This document shows, in pieces, positions 33,036-45,639 of a stretch of DNA of 60,000 bases (positions within the stretch are counted from its first letter, which is position 1; every line of letters starts with the position of its first letter). Below the pieces are notes generated by a model. That model ran no database searches. It had not been told where the DNA came from and worked only from the letters and a program-made list of their open reading frames with translations. Source of the DNA: Cristatella mucedo (Eukaryota > Bryozoa > Phylactolaemata > Cristatellidae); contig WPIO01000014.1 of NCBI GenBank assembly GCA_009760855.2, positions 3,528,501-3,588,500 on the forward strand, in the 5' to 3' direction. Position numbers and translations under genes: made by a program.

Positions 33036-34095
33036 GCTTGTTGCTTTGACAGCTAACGATGACGAAGATCAAGATGAGACGGCAATACAACGACAGCTTC
33101 GCAGAGGCCATCTGAAAATCCTAAGTAGTAGTTCAAGTAAGAGCCTAATGAGTTGACAATGCCTAATGAGTTGACAAATGCCGAACGTTGACACCTAACG
33201 TTGTTGAATGTGTTAGGTTTTTTATTATCCTGGCCGAGAAGCGTCTTTATTTCAAGAGTGTCAGTTCAACGTGGGAATGCTAAATAGGCCAGGTAATGAC
33301 GGCCCTAGAGATTATAACCCGTTTGTGAATTATAGCGCCTACAAGAACAGGATATGTCGAGTGTAAGAATTAGTCGGTTGTACTTCGGGGATTGAAGCGA
33401 GTTGCTTGCGAGGGCTAATACTTTGCGATTCCTCTTCCCTGTTACTATGAAACAGATCGGCTTACGTTACCGACATGGTCTTGCTACATCAAGACATGGG
33501 TGCTTTTTGTTGCTGTGGTGCTCTGCTACCGTTATTTCTGCATACCGGCCTGCATCGAGGCAGCATTTGTGACTCGCTGCCCGTGCAAGGACCAGCACCT
33601 TTACGCGAGCTAAGTTTGTTGCAAATGACCTTAGTACATAAGTGTCGACAGTGCGCTTGTAACACGAAATCGCTGATAAGGCAACTGAGCTCGAGGTAAC
33701 TTAATAGCTCATGGAGCGACGACAGCGGCTCTAGTCCGATTCACTAAACAGCAGCAAGGATATCCCGACAATTAACGTGCTTCAATGAATACTGTTTCGA
33801 TAATAGTTTTAAACTTTACCAATCAGGACGTTGCATATAAGAGAACTTTGCGGGCCAGCACTGCAAATCTTCTCGGTGGCTCCTTCTATGGGCGTACAGC
33901 CCACATTTCGTCTGCAACGCTCATTTTCAGAACCAAGCACAAATATGAAGATCTCCCTTTTGAAAACCCTCAGTTACTTGTTCTAATAATGACGAATCAC
34001 GAATTAACTCTATTGGAGGCGAAACGAGATTTATCACCGATTAGGTTCTGCCCTAGTTTCACGGATGATAGTCATGGCATTACAGCCAATCACCT
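33036..34095. other. Interval without a recognised gene
   Basis: Holds dispersed repeat C copy 3 (about 33540-33650: CATCGAGGCAGCA, GGACCAGCACC, TTGCAAATGACCTTAGTA). A 116-codon plus-strand frame at 33785-34135 has no known domain. Confidence 0.3.
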
Positions 34096-34099
34096 ATTG

Positions 34100-34150
34100 G
34101 TCTTCGAACACACTATAGAGAGCTCATCAGTTTAGCACCCACTTAGCCTT
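34100..34150 (+). mobile_element. LINE-B 3' tail
   Basis: GAACACACTATAGAGAGCTC and GTTTAGCACCCACTTAGCC match the LINE-B tail at 12.62 kb. The sequence before it is not clearly LINE-B. Confidence 0.5.
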
Positions 34151-37100
34151 TCTGCATCCCGAAGCACTGACAAAAAGTGTATACACGCTGTAGATAGTTG
34201 CTCTAACAACACAGTAGTTAGAGTTGATCTGCTTGGTTGCTTGAGGCATTGGCTCCTAACCTGATAAAAGGGTTAATCTAGAAGTGAATGATGATCGCTA
34301 GGCCATGTTCTCAATCTAGAAAGTGATACATAACCCAGTATAGACAAAGTGTGTAACCCAGAAAATGCCCTCACATTAAAACATGCATATATAGCTTTAA
34401 CTAAATATTTTTCATCAAGTGTAAAATCCCTGTCTCTCTCATTTTGAACATCGTCTAACTGCTTGACCGAGATAGATATTACTAATTGTTATTTTTGGAT
34501 CCAATGACTTATTGCTGAACACGTCGGAGACCTTCTAATTAGCAGAAGCTCAGAAGTAGGCCACTGTACGTAGGTACAAAAAGCCTTGCCGATTGGAAAT
34601 TGTATGACATCATCGTTAAGATAGGCATGGCGTTCAATGCTGAAGACAAGATATTTGCTAGCTCAAAATATATGTATATCTATCTGCAACTTATGAGGAC
34701 TAAGCGAGTGGTTCACCTGATAGAAATAGTGTGTTCAAAGCCTAAGCATCTTACGTGCACCGAATGTCTCAGCATAAGAAATTACCTTCACGGGATATCG
34801 GTGACGAGTGCTCAAGGTTTCAAAGTTGCAACACTACAGCTCAGCTGTCTGACTGCATATAACCACCGAGGCTGAGCCACAGGGATGAGCTTTTGATGGA
34901 ATCTTGTACAATACAAGCTGCTCCGTTGCACTCGTGCTGCCCTGTGATTGTATGCCCATTTCAAATCTTAATAAATTGTGAAATTGCAGTCGGCCTCGAT
35001 GATGGCAGAGAACTAAAAATTGATTCTTAAACGTTAGCTTGCACAGCGATGACAACGTATACTAGATTAGCGAAGGCTGATGACCACGTAGTTTCCTGAC
35101 GAAGAGTCAAAATGAGTGGACACAGGCAAGGAATCGAGGATTTACAATTCGTGAAGTCCCGCAGCTAGCTTCAATAGACTCGTAATGGCTACGGTGTTCG
35201 GAGGTGGTAGACAAAATGGAGACATTAAAGAGTTCGTGAGAAGAGTTGGGTTAAACGCTGAGAGAAGAAAAACTCCAGCAGTAATTTGGGGAGGGTAGAT
35301 TGCGAAAGACGCCTCGACAAACCTTCCTCAAAGATTTGCCCAACCCGACTAGGCTGCCAAAGCCCATCCTCTCTTGCAAACAGGGTAGCTGGCAGGCCGA
35401 GGCTGGCATGCTATCACCATGGCTTACTTTGCAGCTCCGACTGTTTGCTAGCCAGGGGGCCCAGCAGTAGTAATAGTAGGAGGCGCCCTGGGTGCAGACG
35501 ACCTTGCCGATGCTGACCTTGCCGGTGTAGCTGCCTTGCATACACAGCCTCAACAGCAGCAGTATGGATTCGACTGCATTGCCTGCCTCATCGCTCAATC
35601 GGCTGGCTGCCAGTGCTGGTCAGCCGATTGCCGGGCTGGTCTCCGGGCTCGGTCCGACAACGCCCTGCCCGTCAGTCGGCCTGAACAGATTCCGTCCTCT
35701 CTTCCTTCTTCGACTTGGAGCTGCCGACTCGAGCGGCAGCGAGCACATTCGCGATGCGAGCTACCGTGAATTTCTCGTCTACACCTCAGAGCCCACACGA
35801 GCTCGCCATCGAATACGTGGCTGGCGTAACTCTTTATCCAATGCTTCGGGCCACACACACTCCGGGTCAGCTGTCCGAAGTCGGCTTGTCGTGTGCCTCT
35901 GCCGAAGCTATGCTACCCCACTCCCAAGGCAGCGATTTCCCTCCTCTCCAGCAGCTTGCCAATCGACTGGCTCCACTGCAGGAGGCCAGTCGACTGGCGA
36001 CAGACAGCCGCCGAGCAAGACAGACCGTACAGCCGCCGAGCAGCAGACAGGCTCTTTGCAAAAGGCTGCTTGGGCAGTAGCAGCCACTGGCAGTCAGGCT
36101 GTATGAAGACAGCAATTGTCGCTCCGGCGGTGTGCATGCTCTGACGCTTTCTTGGCTTCATTCCACTTCTCTTTTCTTTCTTCTGCCTTTTTACTTTGTC
36201 TTTTCCTCTTCCTTTCTCCCATCCTTTCCATTATCTCCTCTCCACTTCTGTTTCCTTTTTTCGCTTCTCTCCTCCTTTACATTTTTCTTTTTCTCCTCCT
36301 TCCCCTTCTTTTAAGGGTGGGGCAATATTTCCAACTTGCCCAGCAATGCAGCCGGAGCAATATTTTCTATAGGCAGATCTCGTGGCGACAAGCATGTTCT
36401 AAGAATCGCAGCTATCAGGTGCTGTGTTACTGTTCATATTGAATCATGCAGGAACGACCCGGGTAGGCCGCTGCTTATCACGTACATGGATTATAGACGC
36501 TGGCTGCAAGCAGTGGGCTGTTGTTCCTTTGCTGGGATATTGGCTTGCAATGTAACATCGATTTCATTGTGCCTCCTAGCTCGGCTGTGAGTACTTAGCC
36601 CAAGTTCTCCTGATACTGAACGCAAGGTGCTAGCAGCATACCGTTCAAATAAAAAAATGTATTCACAATTCAAAATTCATACCGTTCGTTTTACCAAATA
36701 ATATGCAGGCATGTCACCATACAAGTCGGAGGCCTGATATTGTAAATGAGTTATTTCTAGCCTCGTCATGTGAGTGTCATTGAATACGCCTCAGCAGACC
36801 GCTAGCACGGCTGGCAACCAGTCGGCTGTTTTAATAACCCACGCTGAAAACAGGCATGGGAGGAGGCACGCAGTGGAGCAGCTGAATAATCATGTATGGG
36901 CATTGTCGGCATCTGTTCACAGACACTAGGCCAATGAATGTCATCGTCCCTAGATTGGAAAAAGTAATAGCCATCTCTCGTCGTGTGGTGTCGTGCATTC
37001 ATTCAGTAAGCTACAGACTGGCGAATATCGGGACTCTTTCCCACGAGTTTGAACTACCTACCGTATGTGTTGCTCTAGCATGCTCCAGTCTGCACAATGG

Positions 37101-37260
37101 GCGAAATGGCTCAAGTCTCGCAAGTCGAAGAGGACCATGGCTAAGATCGTATGCACGACCCCCGCCCAGTAGCAGCAGAAGTTGTCATCCACTTGCTTCC
37201 AACAAACAATAGCTAAGAAGACAGCCCAACAGCTGACCATACCGCAATTAGTCCCCCCGG
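34151..37260. other. Interval without a recognised gene, with a CpG-rich block and a pyrimidine tract
   Basis: 35.3-36.1 kb is GC-rich with overlapping frames on both strands, the longest 180 codons (35564-36106). These are low in complexity and show no domain. 36165-36315 is an almost pure CT tract on the plus strand. The rest is ordinary sequence. Confidence 0.35.
36165..36315 (+). repeat. Long pyrimidine-rich tract
   Basis: About 150 bases of C and T with few purines, irregular rather than a clean tandem repeat. Confidence 0.8.
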
Positions 37261-37271
37261 ATCATCTCATC

Positions 37272-37332
37272 ACTTATGTGAAGCGCCTGAATAGAGATTA
37301 AGTTCTCTTAGGGTTCTATACAAATGAAATGT
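37272..37332 (+). mobile_element. SINE-type hairpin tail
   Basis: ATGTGAAGCGCCTGAATAGAG, ATTAAGTTCTCTTAGGGTTC, TATACAAATG: the version of the shared tail typical of the SINE copies. No tRNA-like head was recognised upstream. Confidence 0.6.
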
Positions 37333-37339
37333 TTATATT

Positions 37340-39628
37340 ACATTATTATATTATCACCCTCAATCTCATTTTAAGGCTGACCAAAGCAGGTGAGTAGTGC
37401 TAATATATCAGTAGATCCGCCTTTGCTGTTCCAAAAGTAGATGCACAAAGGACGGTCCAGCTTGCTTACAACTCACAATTTCACGGTCCAGAGTTTGGGA
37501 CAGGAAATGCAGGATGGCACAGTGGCCGTAGTATATTCGAATATTGAATCCCCGTGCCGTGCCTTGGTGTCCTCCATTCAAATACCAGTACTCTCATGGC
37601 TTGCGCGCTCGTTGACTCAATAAGCCTGCCGGCTCAGGCTTGTTCGTTGTCTGTCAAGCTGCCAAGACATCTAGCCGAGCGCAGCAGTAGGCCGCCACAG
37701 ACGCTCTTCAGCATACCACAAACTAGGGGTTCCTACCGGCCGCTCAGATAACGTCCTCTCGAGAAGATGCAGGGGGGGGGGGGCGTGGGGCTACCAATTA
37801 GTCTTCCATGGACTCTGCCTCCCACCCGCAGAGGCTCGCCCCTTCCCGAACTGCGCTATCAACCCTTGGTTGATACTGCTGGGAGCACTCCTGCGATTTG
37901 GCCAGTAGAGCCGGTCTTATCTCCAGTACAGGGGAGGCCTAGTGTGCTAGGATGGCAGGCTCTGTTGAGTGTTTCTGCATTCGCCGCGAAACTGCAGCTC
38001 CTTTAGGTTTACACAAATTCGCCCTGGGCAGGCACTTTTCAGCCACTTCTCTTGTCCTTAACGCCGAGACATGATGCAGCAGCACTGTATTAACTGCTGG
38101 CATGCGATTGCTATGCTGTTGCACAACAGCCCAAGCACTCTGCTCGTAAGGGGCATTCGGTTGACCGGCCTTCAGCTTTTTGGCTCGAGGTGATCAAAAG
38201 CCCATTCAAGCAGATCGCGGTTCTTTCTAGAGAATACGCTTCAATGGCTTCGAGCAATGGTCCAAATTGACGAATCGCCGACTGCACCTCAAGACCCGGC
38301 CAAATCTATGCGACCGATCTCGGTGGTCAGACTGCGTCTAGCAGTAGCTAACCATTGCTAATTCAATACGTTCATACTGCTCGGCTTCTCATTTCGCACC
38401 GCGGTTGCTTTCTAGACGCCTCGCTAGCTGCAGTTCTTGCATTTCGACCGCAGCTCCAGCCCGCCTAGCCTTGGTGCAGCGGTTGTGACTGCAAGTTGTT
38501 CCGTGGGAAGCTGAAGGGAATGCAAATTACACCCATGTCCTTCTGCGCCAGATCTGCTGCTTGCTTAATTTTACTTCTGCACCAGTCCTTTGAGCATGAC
38601 CAATTGAAGTGATCTCGTCTCTTCCCAACCAGCTTCGACTCGCCAGTTTTATCCTGGGGCTTGGATCTTAAGATTGAGCATTCCACAGAGGTTTGTCGCA
38701 TTGTTTTTTTTCTTTCAGTCGTTCACATGGAACAGTCATAGATCTCGATCCTCTTACACTGTATTGCTGAGGCGCCTGAACCACTGTCAGAACTCGGCAA
38801 TTGCTACATTACCTCATCCAAGATAAGAATAGACGAGATGGCGAAAGGAAAACAAAAAAGTCGCAGTACATTTAGTTAGTACCGGTAGGAAAAAAATACA
38901 AATTGAAGGGGGTATTCACCAAGTTGGAGGACCTCATGAAAGTTGGCCGAATTCGCTTGTCTCCATCAATAATTGACACATCTGTCTCGTGGCGGCGGTC
39001 CCGAGCCGCGAGCCTTATTGATTACTTTTCTTTTATCGTGCTCTGACGCACGTAACCACGTGTGCCTTTGGTAAAGTCTTCCACTGTGTTCGCGTCTTTC
39101 ACTCTGTGCCGTGCATAACAGCTGCTGCTTATATTGATCCCACATCTCCCAGCCAGTCACGACCTACGCCACAAACACGGAGCACCGATGCTTACCAATC
39201 ACGATATGAAACGCGACGAGCTCATGTCATCTGATTATTTCAGGGCCGACTGCTAACACCCTTGTCCATGTTTCCAAACTTAACAAAAATAAAAATGTTG
39301 TATACGGACCATAATAATAATGATGTAATAACAATAGTATTAATAAAGCTATTGCATAGCGCCCTAAGAGAAATATGCTTATCTCTCTCTCTCTCTCTCT
39401 TTCTATCACTCTTTCTCGCCACTTTATATACAATGGAAAGGAAGATTAAGTGGCGAGTCGTACATTTACCACGAGTATTCTCTCTATTTTATGTTTCGAG
39501 CTTCGTACTCTTTCTAAAACTGCCTCGCTAATTCTCTCACGAGCGTGAGGATGGCAACTGGCATATTTTCCAGTGCTATTATAAGACCCCTAACCTTTAC
39601 CCGTAAAAAATCACGGGGAATCTCTACA
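37340..39628. other. Interval without a recognised gene
   Basis: Includes a 13-base G run at 37771-37783 and an antisense SINE-type tail followed by (CT)n at about 39345-39402 (TTGCATAGCGCCCTAAGAG, TATCTCTCTCT). No gene is seen. Confidence 0.35.
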
Positions 39629-40758
39629 TGCCAAGCACAATCTAGGCTTTCACTTCTATGCGGATGACACTCAGCTGTACCTTTGCTTTGATCCCTCCCA
39701 GCCTTCGAGCACCTCAAATTCTCTCAACTCACTTGCTGCATGCATTGATGACATCCGATCATGGATGGCAGCAAATTTTCTAAAACTAAACGATGATAAA
39801 ACTAACTTACTAGTTATGGGCAAACCTAGTGTTATTCAGAAATTGGAAAGGCTGACTTTCAAAATTGGCTCTGCCAGCATATCTCCAGTTGCATCAGCTC
39901 GAAATCTAGGTGTCATATTCCAAAGCGACCTCTCGTTAGATGACCACATCAGCTCCACAGTCAAATCAGCCTATTTTCAGCTTCATAACATTGCTAAAAT
40001 TAGGGCTTGTTTAGATAAGGATACCACGTCCAAGTTGGTCCATGCATTCGTGACATCTCGTCTCGACTTCTGCAACTCACTGCTTACTGGCCTACCAGCA
40101 TGTGCGATCAGGCGATTGCAGCTGGTGCAAAACTCTGCAGCTAGGCTTGTCTGCCGTGAGCGTCGCAGTTGCCACATTACTCCACTTCTCGCCGACCTGC
40201 ACTGGTTACCAGTCAAGCAACGGATTGACTTCAAGGTTTTGTCGCTCACTTTTAGGTCTCTTCATTCTATGGCTCCAGCCTATCTTTCAGAGATACTACC
40301 CCATCAGGCCAAGCATCGTACCACTCGCTTTTCGGAATCCAACAGTTTACCACTACCTCGTACAAACCTTAAATCCTTTGGAGACCGTGCATTTAGCTCG
40401 TATGCTCCCACAGCCTGGAACTCCCTCCCGACCTGCATCAGAACATCCCCTGACCTGACCACATTTAAAAGAAACTTAAAAACATACCTATTTAGGACAG
40501 CATTTAGTGGGTCCTTGTGATTCGTCCTCGATGTGCTTATGCGTGCTGACACTGTTCATGCTGCCACTAACCACATTTGCATGCTGACCCAGTGCATGTA
40601 ACCCCTAACCATGTTATTCATTTTGTTTGTTTTTCAAGCATGATTTTACTTACTATTCTATTGCGTATCACTTTGCAGCAAATGTAAAGCGCCTAGAAAG
40701 AGATTAAGTTCTCTGCGGGCGCTTTATCAAGTGCAATATTATTATTATTATTATTACA
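39629..40758 (+). mobile_element. Young LINE-A copy, 5'-truncated in the RT palm
   Basis: Starts one motif upstream of the RT active site (FYADDTQLYL is coded before the first in-frame Met). A 251-codon frame (39765-40520) covers the thumb and C-terminus without interruption. The 3'UTR, a perfect hairpin (40686-40725) and (ATT)n follow. Its protein from MGKPSV on is identical, residue for residue, to the minus-strand copy at 48.2-49.7 kb. Truncation leaves it non-autonomous. Confidence 0.95.
40686..40725 (+). other. Reference 3'-end hairpin of LINE-A
   Basis: Outer stem AAAGCGCC (40686-40693) with GGCGCTTT (40718-40725). Inner stem AGAGA (40699-40703) with TCTCT (40710-40714). Loop TTAAGT. 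It is followed by ATCAAGTGCAAT and (ATT)n. The likely role is recognition of the RNA 3' end by the element's reverse transcriptase. Confidence 0.8.
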
Positions 40759-40759
40759 T

Positions 40760-42095
40760 TTGTCTTGAAAGGCGAGACTGTTTCCGCCGATACTCATAAG
40801 AATAATATCAACAGGCAACCTTCTAATTATCTCTTAGCAGAGCAAAATCTATGAAAAAGAAACAGGAAGAAATTATTCAAAATAGTTTTCCATAATTTTA
40901 TTATCAAATAAACCTACACCTAATTTTTACGAAGCTCCATTGAAACGCACTTTTCAGCTACGAGGATGCATCTCACAATTCGGATTTATACTCGCACCGG
41001 CTCTCTTCTCATTGGTTAGTGCCGGGAAGCGAATCGGCACTGACGTACGTTTATTGGACTCTAGGACTCGCATACATCGAAAAATGTTATGGGTAGATGG
41101 GACCGATACTAGAGGGTTACAATTGATCGCAGATAAAAGATGGCTTACTCTTTAGTCTATAAGGACGACGCCGGCGATAGCCTTGACAACTCCGTGCTTA
41201 CCCTACCATTCTGTCTTAGCCTCAACTAACATGCCTATTTTTTAACTACCCATGTCTATTTGGCTTCCATTTGAAAGTCTTTCAAACAAAATAAAAAAAC
41301 ACTGAGCGCGATGACGGATTGTTAGAAAAGGAAAACGAAGAAATACGCTCGTCTTCTTAAGCAGTTGAACTCGTGATCACCACGGCTGAACGCTAACGTC
41401 CTCACTCGCCTAAATTAGATTATTCGACTATTATTGCGATTTCTCAATGCATGCAAAGCAGTCCTCACCTCTAGGCTTACTACAAACTTACGAAGACCTA
41501 CCAGCAGGCGAAAACCAGTCACCCAACGGCATACAACGTGACTGATCTAAATTTTGGCTGGCTGAGTTCCGAATTTATTTGAGAACCAACAAGCTAATGC
41601 TATCCCAACGCAATTCCAGTGCTATCCCAGGCGCCGGTGCACAGACCTTTGCACTAGGCCTTCCATAAAGCAGCCAGCCTTACGGCCGGTGCTATCATTA
41701 TTACACGAGACGCACAGAAATGGAAACCACGACGGGCATGAGGAATTTTCCAAAATCCGGAGCCATCTCTCAAGAAGATGTTCTAACAAGCTATAAGCAC
41801 ACCTTATGGGGAATCTTCGTGGAACTGTGTTAGCTTTGCGAGAAGTTGACGGGTTAAAATTCAGCCGGAAGTGCTACGTGACTGTATACGCGATTGGTCG
41901 GCCACCGCCATGCTACCGACAACCAGGCGGCTGAGGCTGCCATGCAAGGGAAAATAGTCTAGAATTTGCACTTCACTACCAGTTGACATTAAAGAAAAAT
42001 CAGCAGCGGTCACCAGTTTTGGTTTGGCTGTTTTAGGCAATGCAGCTCCGAACTATGGCTGTATTGCTACGTAACTTGTTGTCGGGTGAAATCGA
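40760..42095. other. Interval without a recognised gene
   Basis: Ordinary sequence. The right part may be an antisense continuation of the LINE endonuclease region that is clear from 42.1 kb. Confidence 0.35.
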
Positions 42096-42099
42096 GAAA

Positions 42100-42740
42100 A
42101 TAGATTCGAAAGACTACTTCGAGGGTACTGCAAACGGCTTTAAATCGAAGGTCTTGCGTGCAATAATGGTGACTCCTCCTCCAGTTCTGATTGATCTAGG
42201 GGTGTGAAAAAAAGAAGAAGCCTGTCGAGATAGCGTCGGTAATGCTTGGGCTGTTTACCGATTTTAGCCAAGTTTCAGCAAAGGCGAGCAGGTCGAGGCA
42301 TTTTTCAGAAATAAAGTCGCTTATTAATCGGGATTTATTTCACATTAAGTGAGGATTCCAAAGACAAGCGTTAAGTTAGGCCGCCGAAGTTATAGCAGAC
42401 CAGATGACCACTAAGTTAGAGAGGTTCACATTAAAGCTTGAGAGAGAACGCGCTGAGTGGTTTGAGACAATTCTCGGAATACCAAACAAACGGTTACTCA
42501 GCTCGCAGCTCCTGCCAAACGAGCGGCGTTTCAGCTCGCGGCCCCCACGTCGGCTCTGGTGCGCATTTCTTTTTTTAATGCATAATTCACTGATCGTAGC
42601 AACAGCAATAGAGTCTAGGAATGCATTTGAACGACAATAACGAAGGGATAATAGGTAGGCACAATCATAACTAATATGCAGATTACTAGCCGCCCGCATA
42701 TCTAACGATGCTGCCGGCGTGGCAGACCCATCGATGCCGT
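42100..42740 (-). mobile_element. LINE endonuclease-region fragment, antisense
   Basis: The minus strand reads CLWNPHLM, then FISEKCLDLLAFAETWLKS, the start of an apurinic-type endonuclease with the conserved E-T-W motif, with one stop. Upstream on that strand is a 122-codon frame (42376-42744). No other copy in the window retains this domain. It abuts a sense LINE-A copy head to head. Confidence 0.65.
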
Positions 42741-42744
42741 TCAT

Positions 42745-45195
42745 GCAAGAGTACCTGCTTCACCTCTGCTGCTCGATCCTCAATCCGACCTGTCACCATT
42801 GGTGAGCGATGAGTTTGCACCTCTTACTAGGCGCACTGTGCACTCTCGCTCAAACGGCCTTTGGTTGACCGCAGATATTAAATTAGCTAGGTCTACGAAG
42901 CCAAAGCTTGAAAAACTATAAAAAAAAAGATCAGGACTGACTGCCCATCGACAGGCATACGATAGCTACTGTAGATCTTACCAATCAATCCTAGCAGAAG
43001 CCAAATCTAGCTTCTATAAAAAAAATTGTTGAATCACAGATGCACAGTCCAAAAATGATGATGCCGACGATCAACCATCTCCTTAACTGCTCCCAGGTTA
43101 GCTCGTTACTTAGTGATCCATGTGATGATCTAGCTGTTCGCTTCTCCAGCTTCTTTGGCCAGAAAATAGACAAGATTAGAGATTTTCTACCTACGATGGC
43201 AGCACCCACTCTGGAATCATATCCCTTAATTACACGCAGTACCTGAATGTCTACATTCAAGGAGTTCTCTAGTGACCTCGTCCTGAAGTTCGTATACCAA
43301 TAAAAAAAGACGAGTCTTCTGGACCCTATGTCCTGCTTCTACGATGGATTGATCTGCTGCTGCCATGCTTAGCTAACGTCATAAATATGTCATTAGCTCA
43401 GGTCATGTCCCAGCCCCTTTCGAAAAGGCTGTAGTCAGGCCACTACTCAAAAAAGCAACACTAGACCAAGAGAACGTGAGCAACTACCTCACAGACTCCT
43501 TTCTACCGTTCCTATCAAAAACACCTGCACGAGTCGTTGCAGACCGGCTGAACTCATATATTATAATTCATTTGTATAGCGCCCCAAGATAACTTAATTT
43601 CTATTCAGGCGCTTCACATATGCCTCGGGGCTCGAGCTGGCGACCTCAGCGAGACCTCAGCCAGACCTTGGTCGGGGCGAGTACATTAACCACTGGACCT
43701 AACTAGCTCGATAATGAAACTTCAAACCTCCCTAGTAAGTTCCAACCTAGTTTTAGAGCTAATCACTCTACAGAGTTGGCATTGCTTCGGGTGTATAACG
43801 CCCTACTTAGGAATGCAGACTTAAGTAGAGTCTCTCAGTTTGTTTTGCTCGATCTTTCGGCAGCTTTTGATACTATCGATCACAAAGTCCTTCTTGAACC
43901 CGTCTCATCTCGCCTGGGCATCCATCCCTGGCACTGAACTGCAATGGTCCAGGTCCTATCTCAGTGGGAGACTCCAGCGTATTGATGTGAATGGACAAAC
44001 ATTATCCGAGGAACCACTGAAATATAGGTTACCTCAAGGCTCTGTGCTAGGCCCCTTTCTTTTCATGGTTTACACTCTCCCTCTTACCGATGTGATTGCC
44101 AAGCACAATCTAGGCTTACACTTCTATGCGAATGACACTCAGTTATATCTTTGCTTTGATCTCTCCCAGCCCTCGAGCACGTTGAATTCTCTCAACACCC
44201 TTGCTTCGTGTATTGATGACATCCGCACGTGGATGGCAGCAAACTTTCTTAAATTAAATTATGATAGAACTAACTTACTAGTTATGGACAAATTAAGCAT
44301 GATTCAGAAATTAGAAAGACTGACGCTCAAAATCGGCACTGCCAGCATATCTCCTGTTGAATCTGCATGAAATCTGGGTGTCATGTTCCAATGTGGCCTT
44401 TCATTAGACGACCACATCAGTTCCACAGTCAAGTCTGCCTACTTTCAGCTACACAACATTGCTAAAATTCGGGCTTGTTTAGACAGGGACAACACATCTA
44501 AAATGGTCCATGCATTTGTGACATCCCGTTTCGACTTCTGTAACTCACTGCTTGCTGGTCTACCGGCCTGTGCAATCAAGTGTTTACAGCTGGTGCAAAA
44601 CTCTGCAGCAAGGCTTGTTTGTCGTGAGCATTGCAGTTGCCATATTACACCACATCTCGCCAACCTGCACTTGCTTCCAGTCAAGCAACGCATCGACGCA
44701 AGGTTTTGTCACCCACTTTTAGCTGCCATCATTCTTTGGCCCCCATCCTACCAATCCGATCCACTCCACACACATCGCACCACTTGCTTTTCGGAATCTA
44801 GTTGTATACCCTGTATGAACCTCAAATCCTTAGGAGACCATACCTATAGTTCGTATGCTCCCAAAGTCTGGAACTCACTCCCGACTTGCATCCCGCCATC
44901 TTCTGACTTGACCGCATTTAAGAAGAAAGTAAAAATGCACCTATTTATGATAGTATTGAGTGGGTCCCTGTGATTCAACCTCTATATGCTTCAGCGTGCT
45001 GATACTATGCATGCTGCCACTTCCCACTCTTGCATGCTGACCCTGTGCATGTCACCCCTAACCATGTTATTTTTATTTTTACCGAGCACGCTACTACTAA
45101 CCATTTAAGCATGTTTCCTGTACAGCAAAGTTAAAGTATCTAGAAAGAGATTGAGTTCTTTGACGGTGCTTTATCAAATGTATTATTATTATTAT
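42745..45195 (+). mobile_element. Long LINE-A copy with linker, RT and tail; active site mutated; SINE insertion
   Basis: Starts in the linker between endonuclease and RT (SNGLWLTADIKLARSTKPKL, QAYDSYCRSYQSILAEAKSS). It continues through a frameshifted RT to 43840-44370 and 44383-44973. The RT box reads FYANDTQLYL (44124-44135), so the second catalytic position of YADD is Asn. LPQGSVLGP and FDTIDHKVLLE are retained. The hairpin is degraded (AAAGTATC, TCTTT) and the tail ATT-rich. A SINE interrupts it at 43557-43712. Confidence 0.92.
43557..43712 (-). mobile_element. tRNA-derived SINE nested in LINE-A
   Basis: Splits the LINE-A match between GAACTCATATATT and GAAACTTCAAACCTCC. The minus strand holds the tRNA-like head (CCAGTGGTTAATGTACTCGC, and a degraded B-box CAGCTCGAGCCCCG). 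The tail is GAAGCGCCTGAATAGAAATT, AAGTTATCTTGGGGCGCTAT, then ACAAATGAATTATAAT. Confidence 0.8.
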
Positions 45196-45239
45196 TGTTA
45201 TTATTTCCTGTGTACACCAATACTTGTATCTATTACCTG

Positions 45240-45345
45240 GAAATGGGTGTGTGCACGTGTTCGTGTGTGTGTTTGCGTGTGTTTGTTTGTGTGTGTGTGT
45301 GCTCCTCTGTGTGTGTGTGTGTGTGCATGAGAGTGTATGAGCCAG
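45240..45345. repeat. Imperfect (TG)n microsatellite
   Basis: TG-rich stretch with TT, CG and CC interruptions. It precedes the first unit of the direct duplication. Confidence 0.9.
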
Positions 45346-45639
45346 TCACTGCTTGCATACGATGCCTGGGGAACACTGAGGAGGACTGAATTGTAGCTAC
45401 CTTATCTGACAAACCTTTTCAGATGGGCAAATATCGTCTGTAATATCCTAAATACAGTGACCAAATAGTGCATATAATGACCAAATAGTGCCTAGTCTCG
45501 TGGCCCTGCGACCTAATGCACAGAGATAGTAGCTACTGCATTTCGAATTACAGTCTTCATTCATACTTAAACCGGAATGTAATCCGTTCGCAGCTGTGGA
45601 ACTTAATTCAGCTTAATTTGGCTTAATTCTTTTGCTCTA
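45323..45639 (+). repeat. Direct duplication, unit 1
   Basis: From TGCATGAGAGTGTATGAG through GTAGCTACTGCATTTCGAAT to TTTTGCTCTA, it matches 47240-47558 closely with small indels. It contains an internal duplication of TGACCAAATAGTGC. Both units are preceded by TG repeats. Confidence 0.88.

Noticed and set aside
35564-36106. 180-codon plus-strand ORF as a gene
   Set aside because: Low-complexity Ser/Ala/Arg composition, several frames open at once, and no homologous domain recognised.
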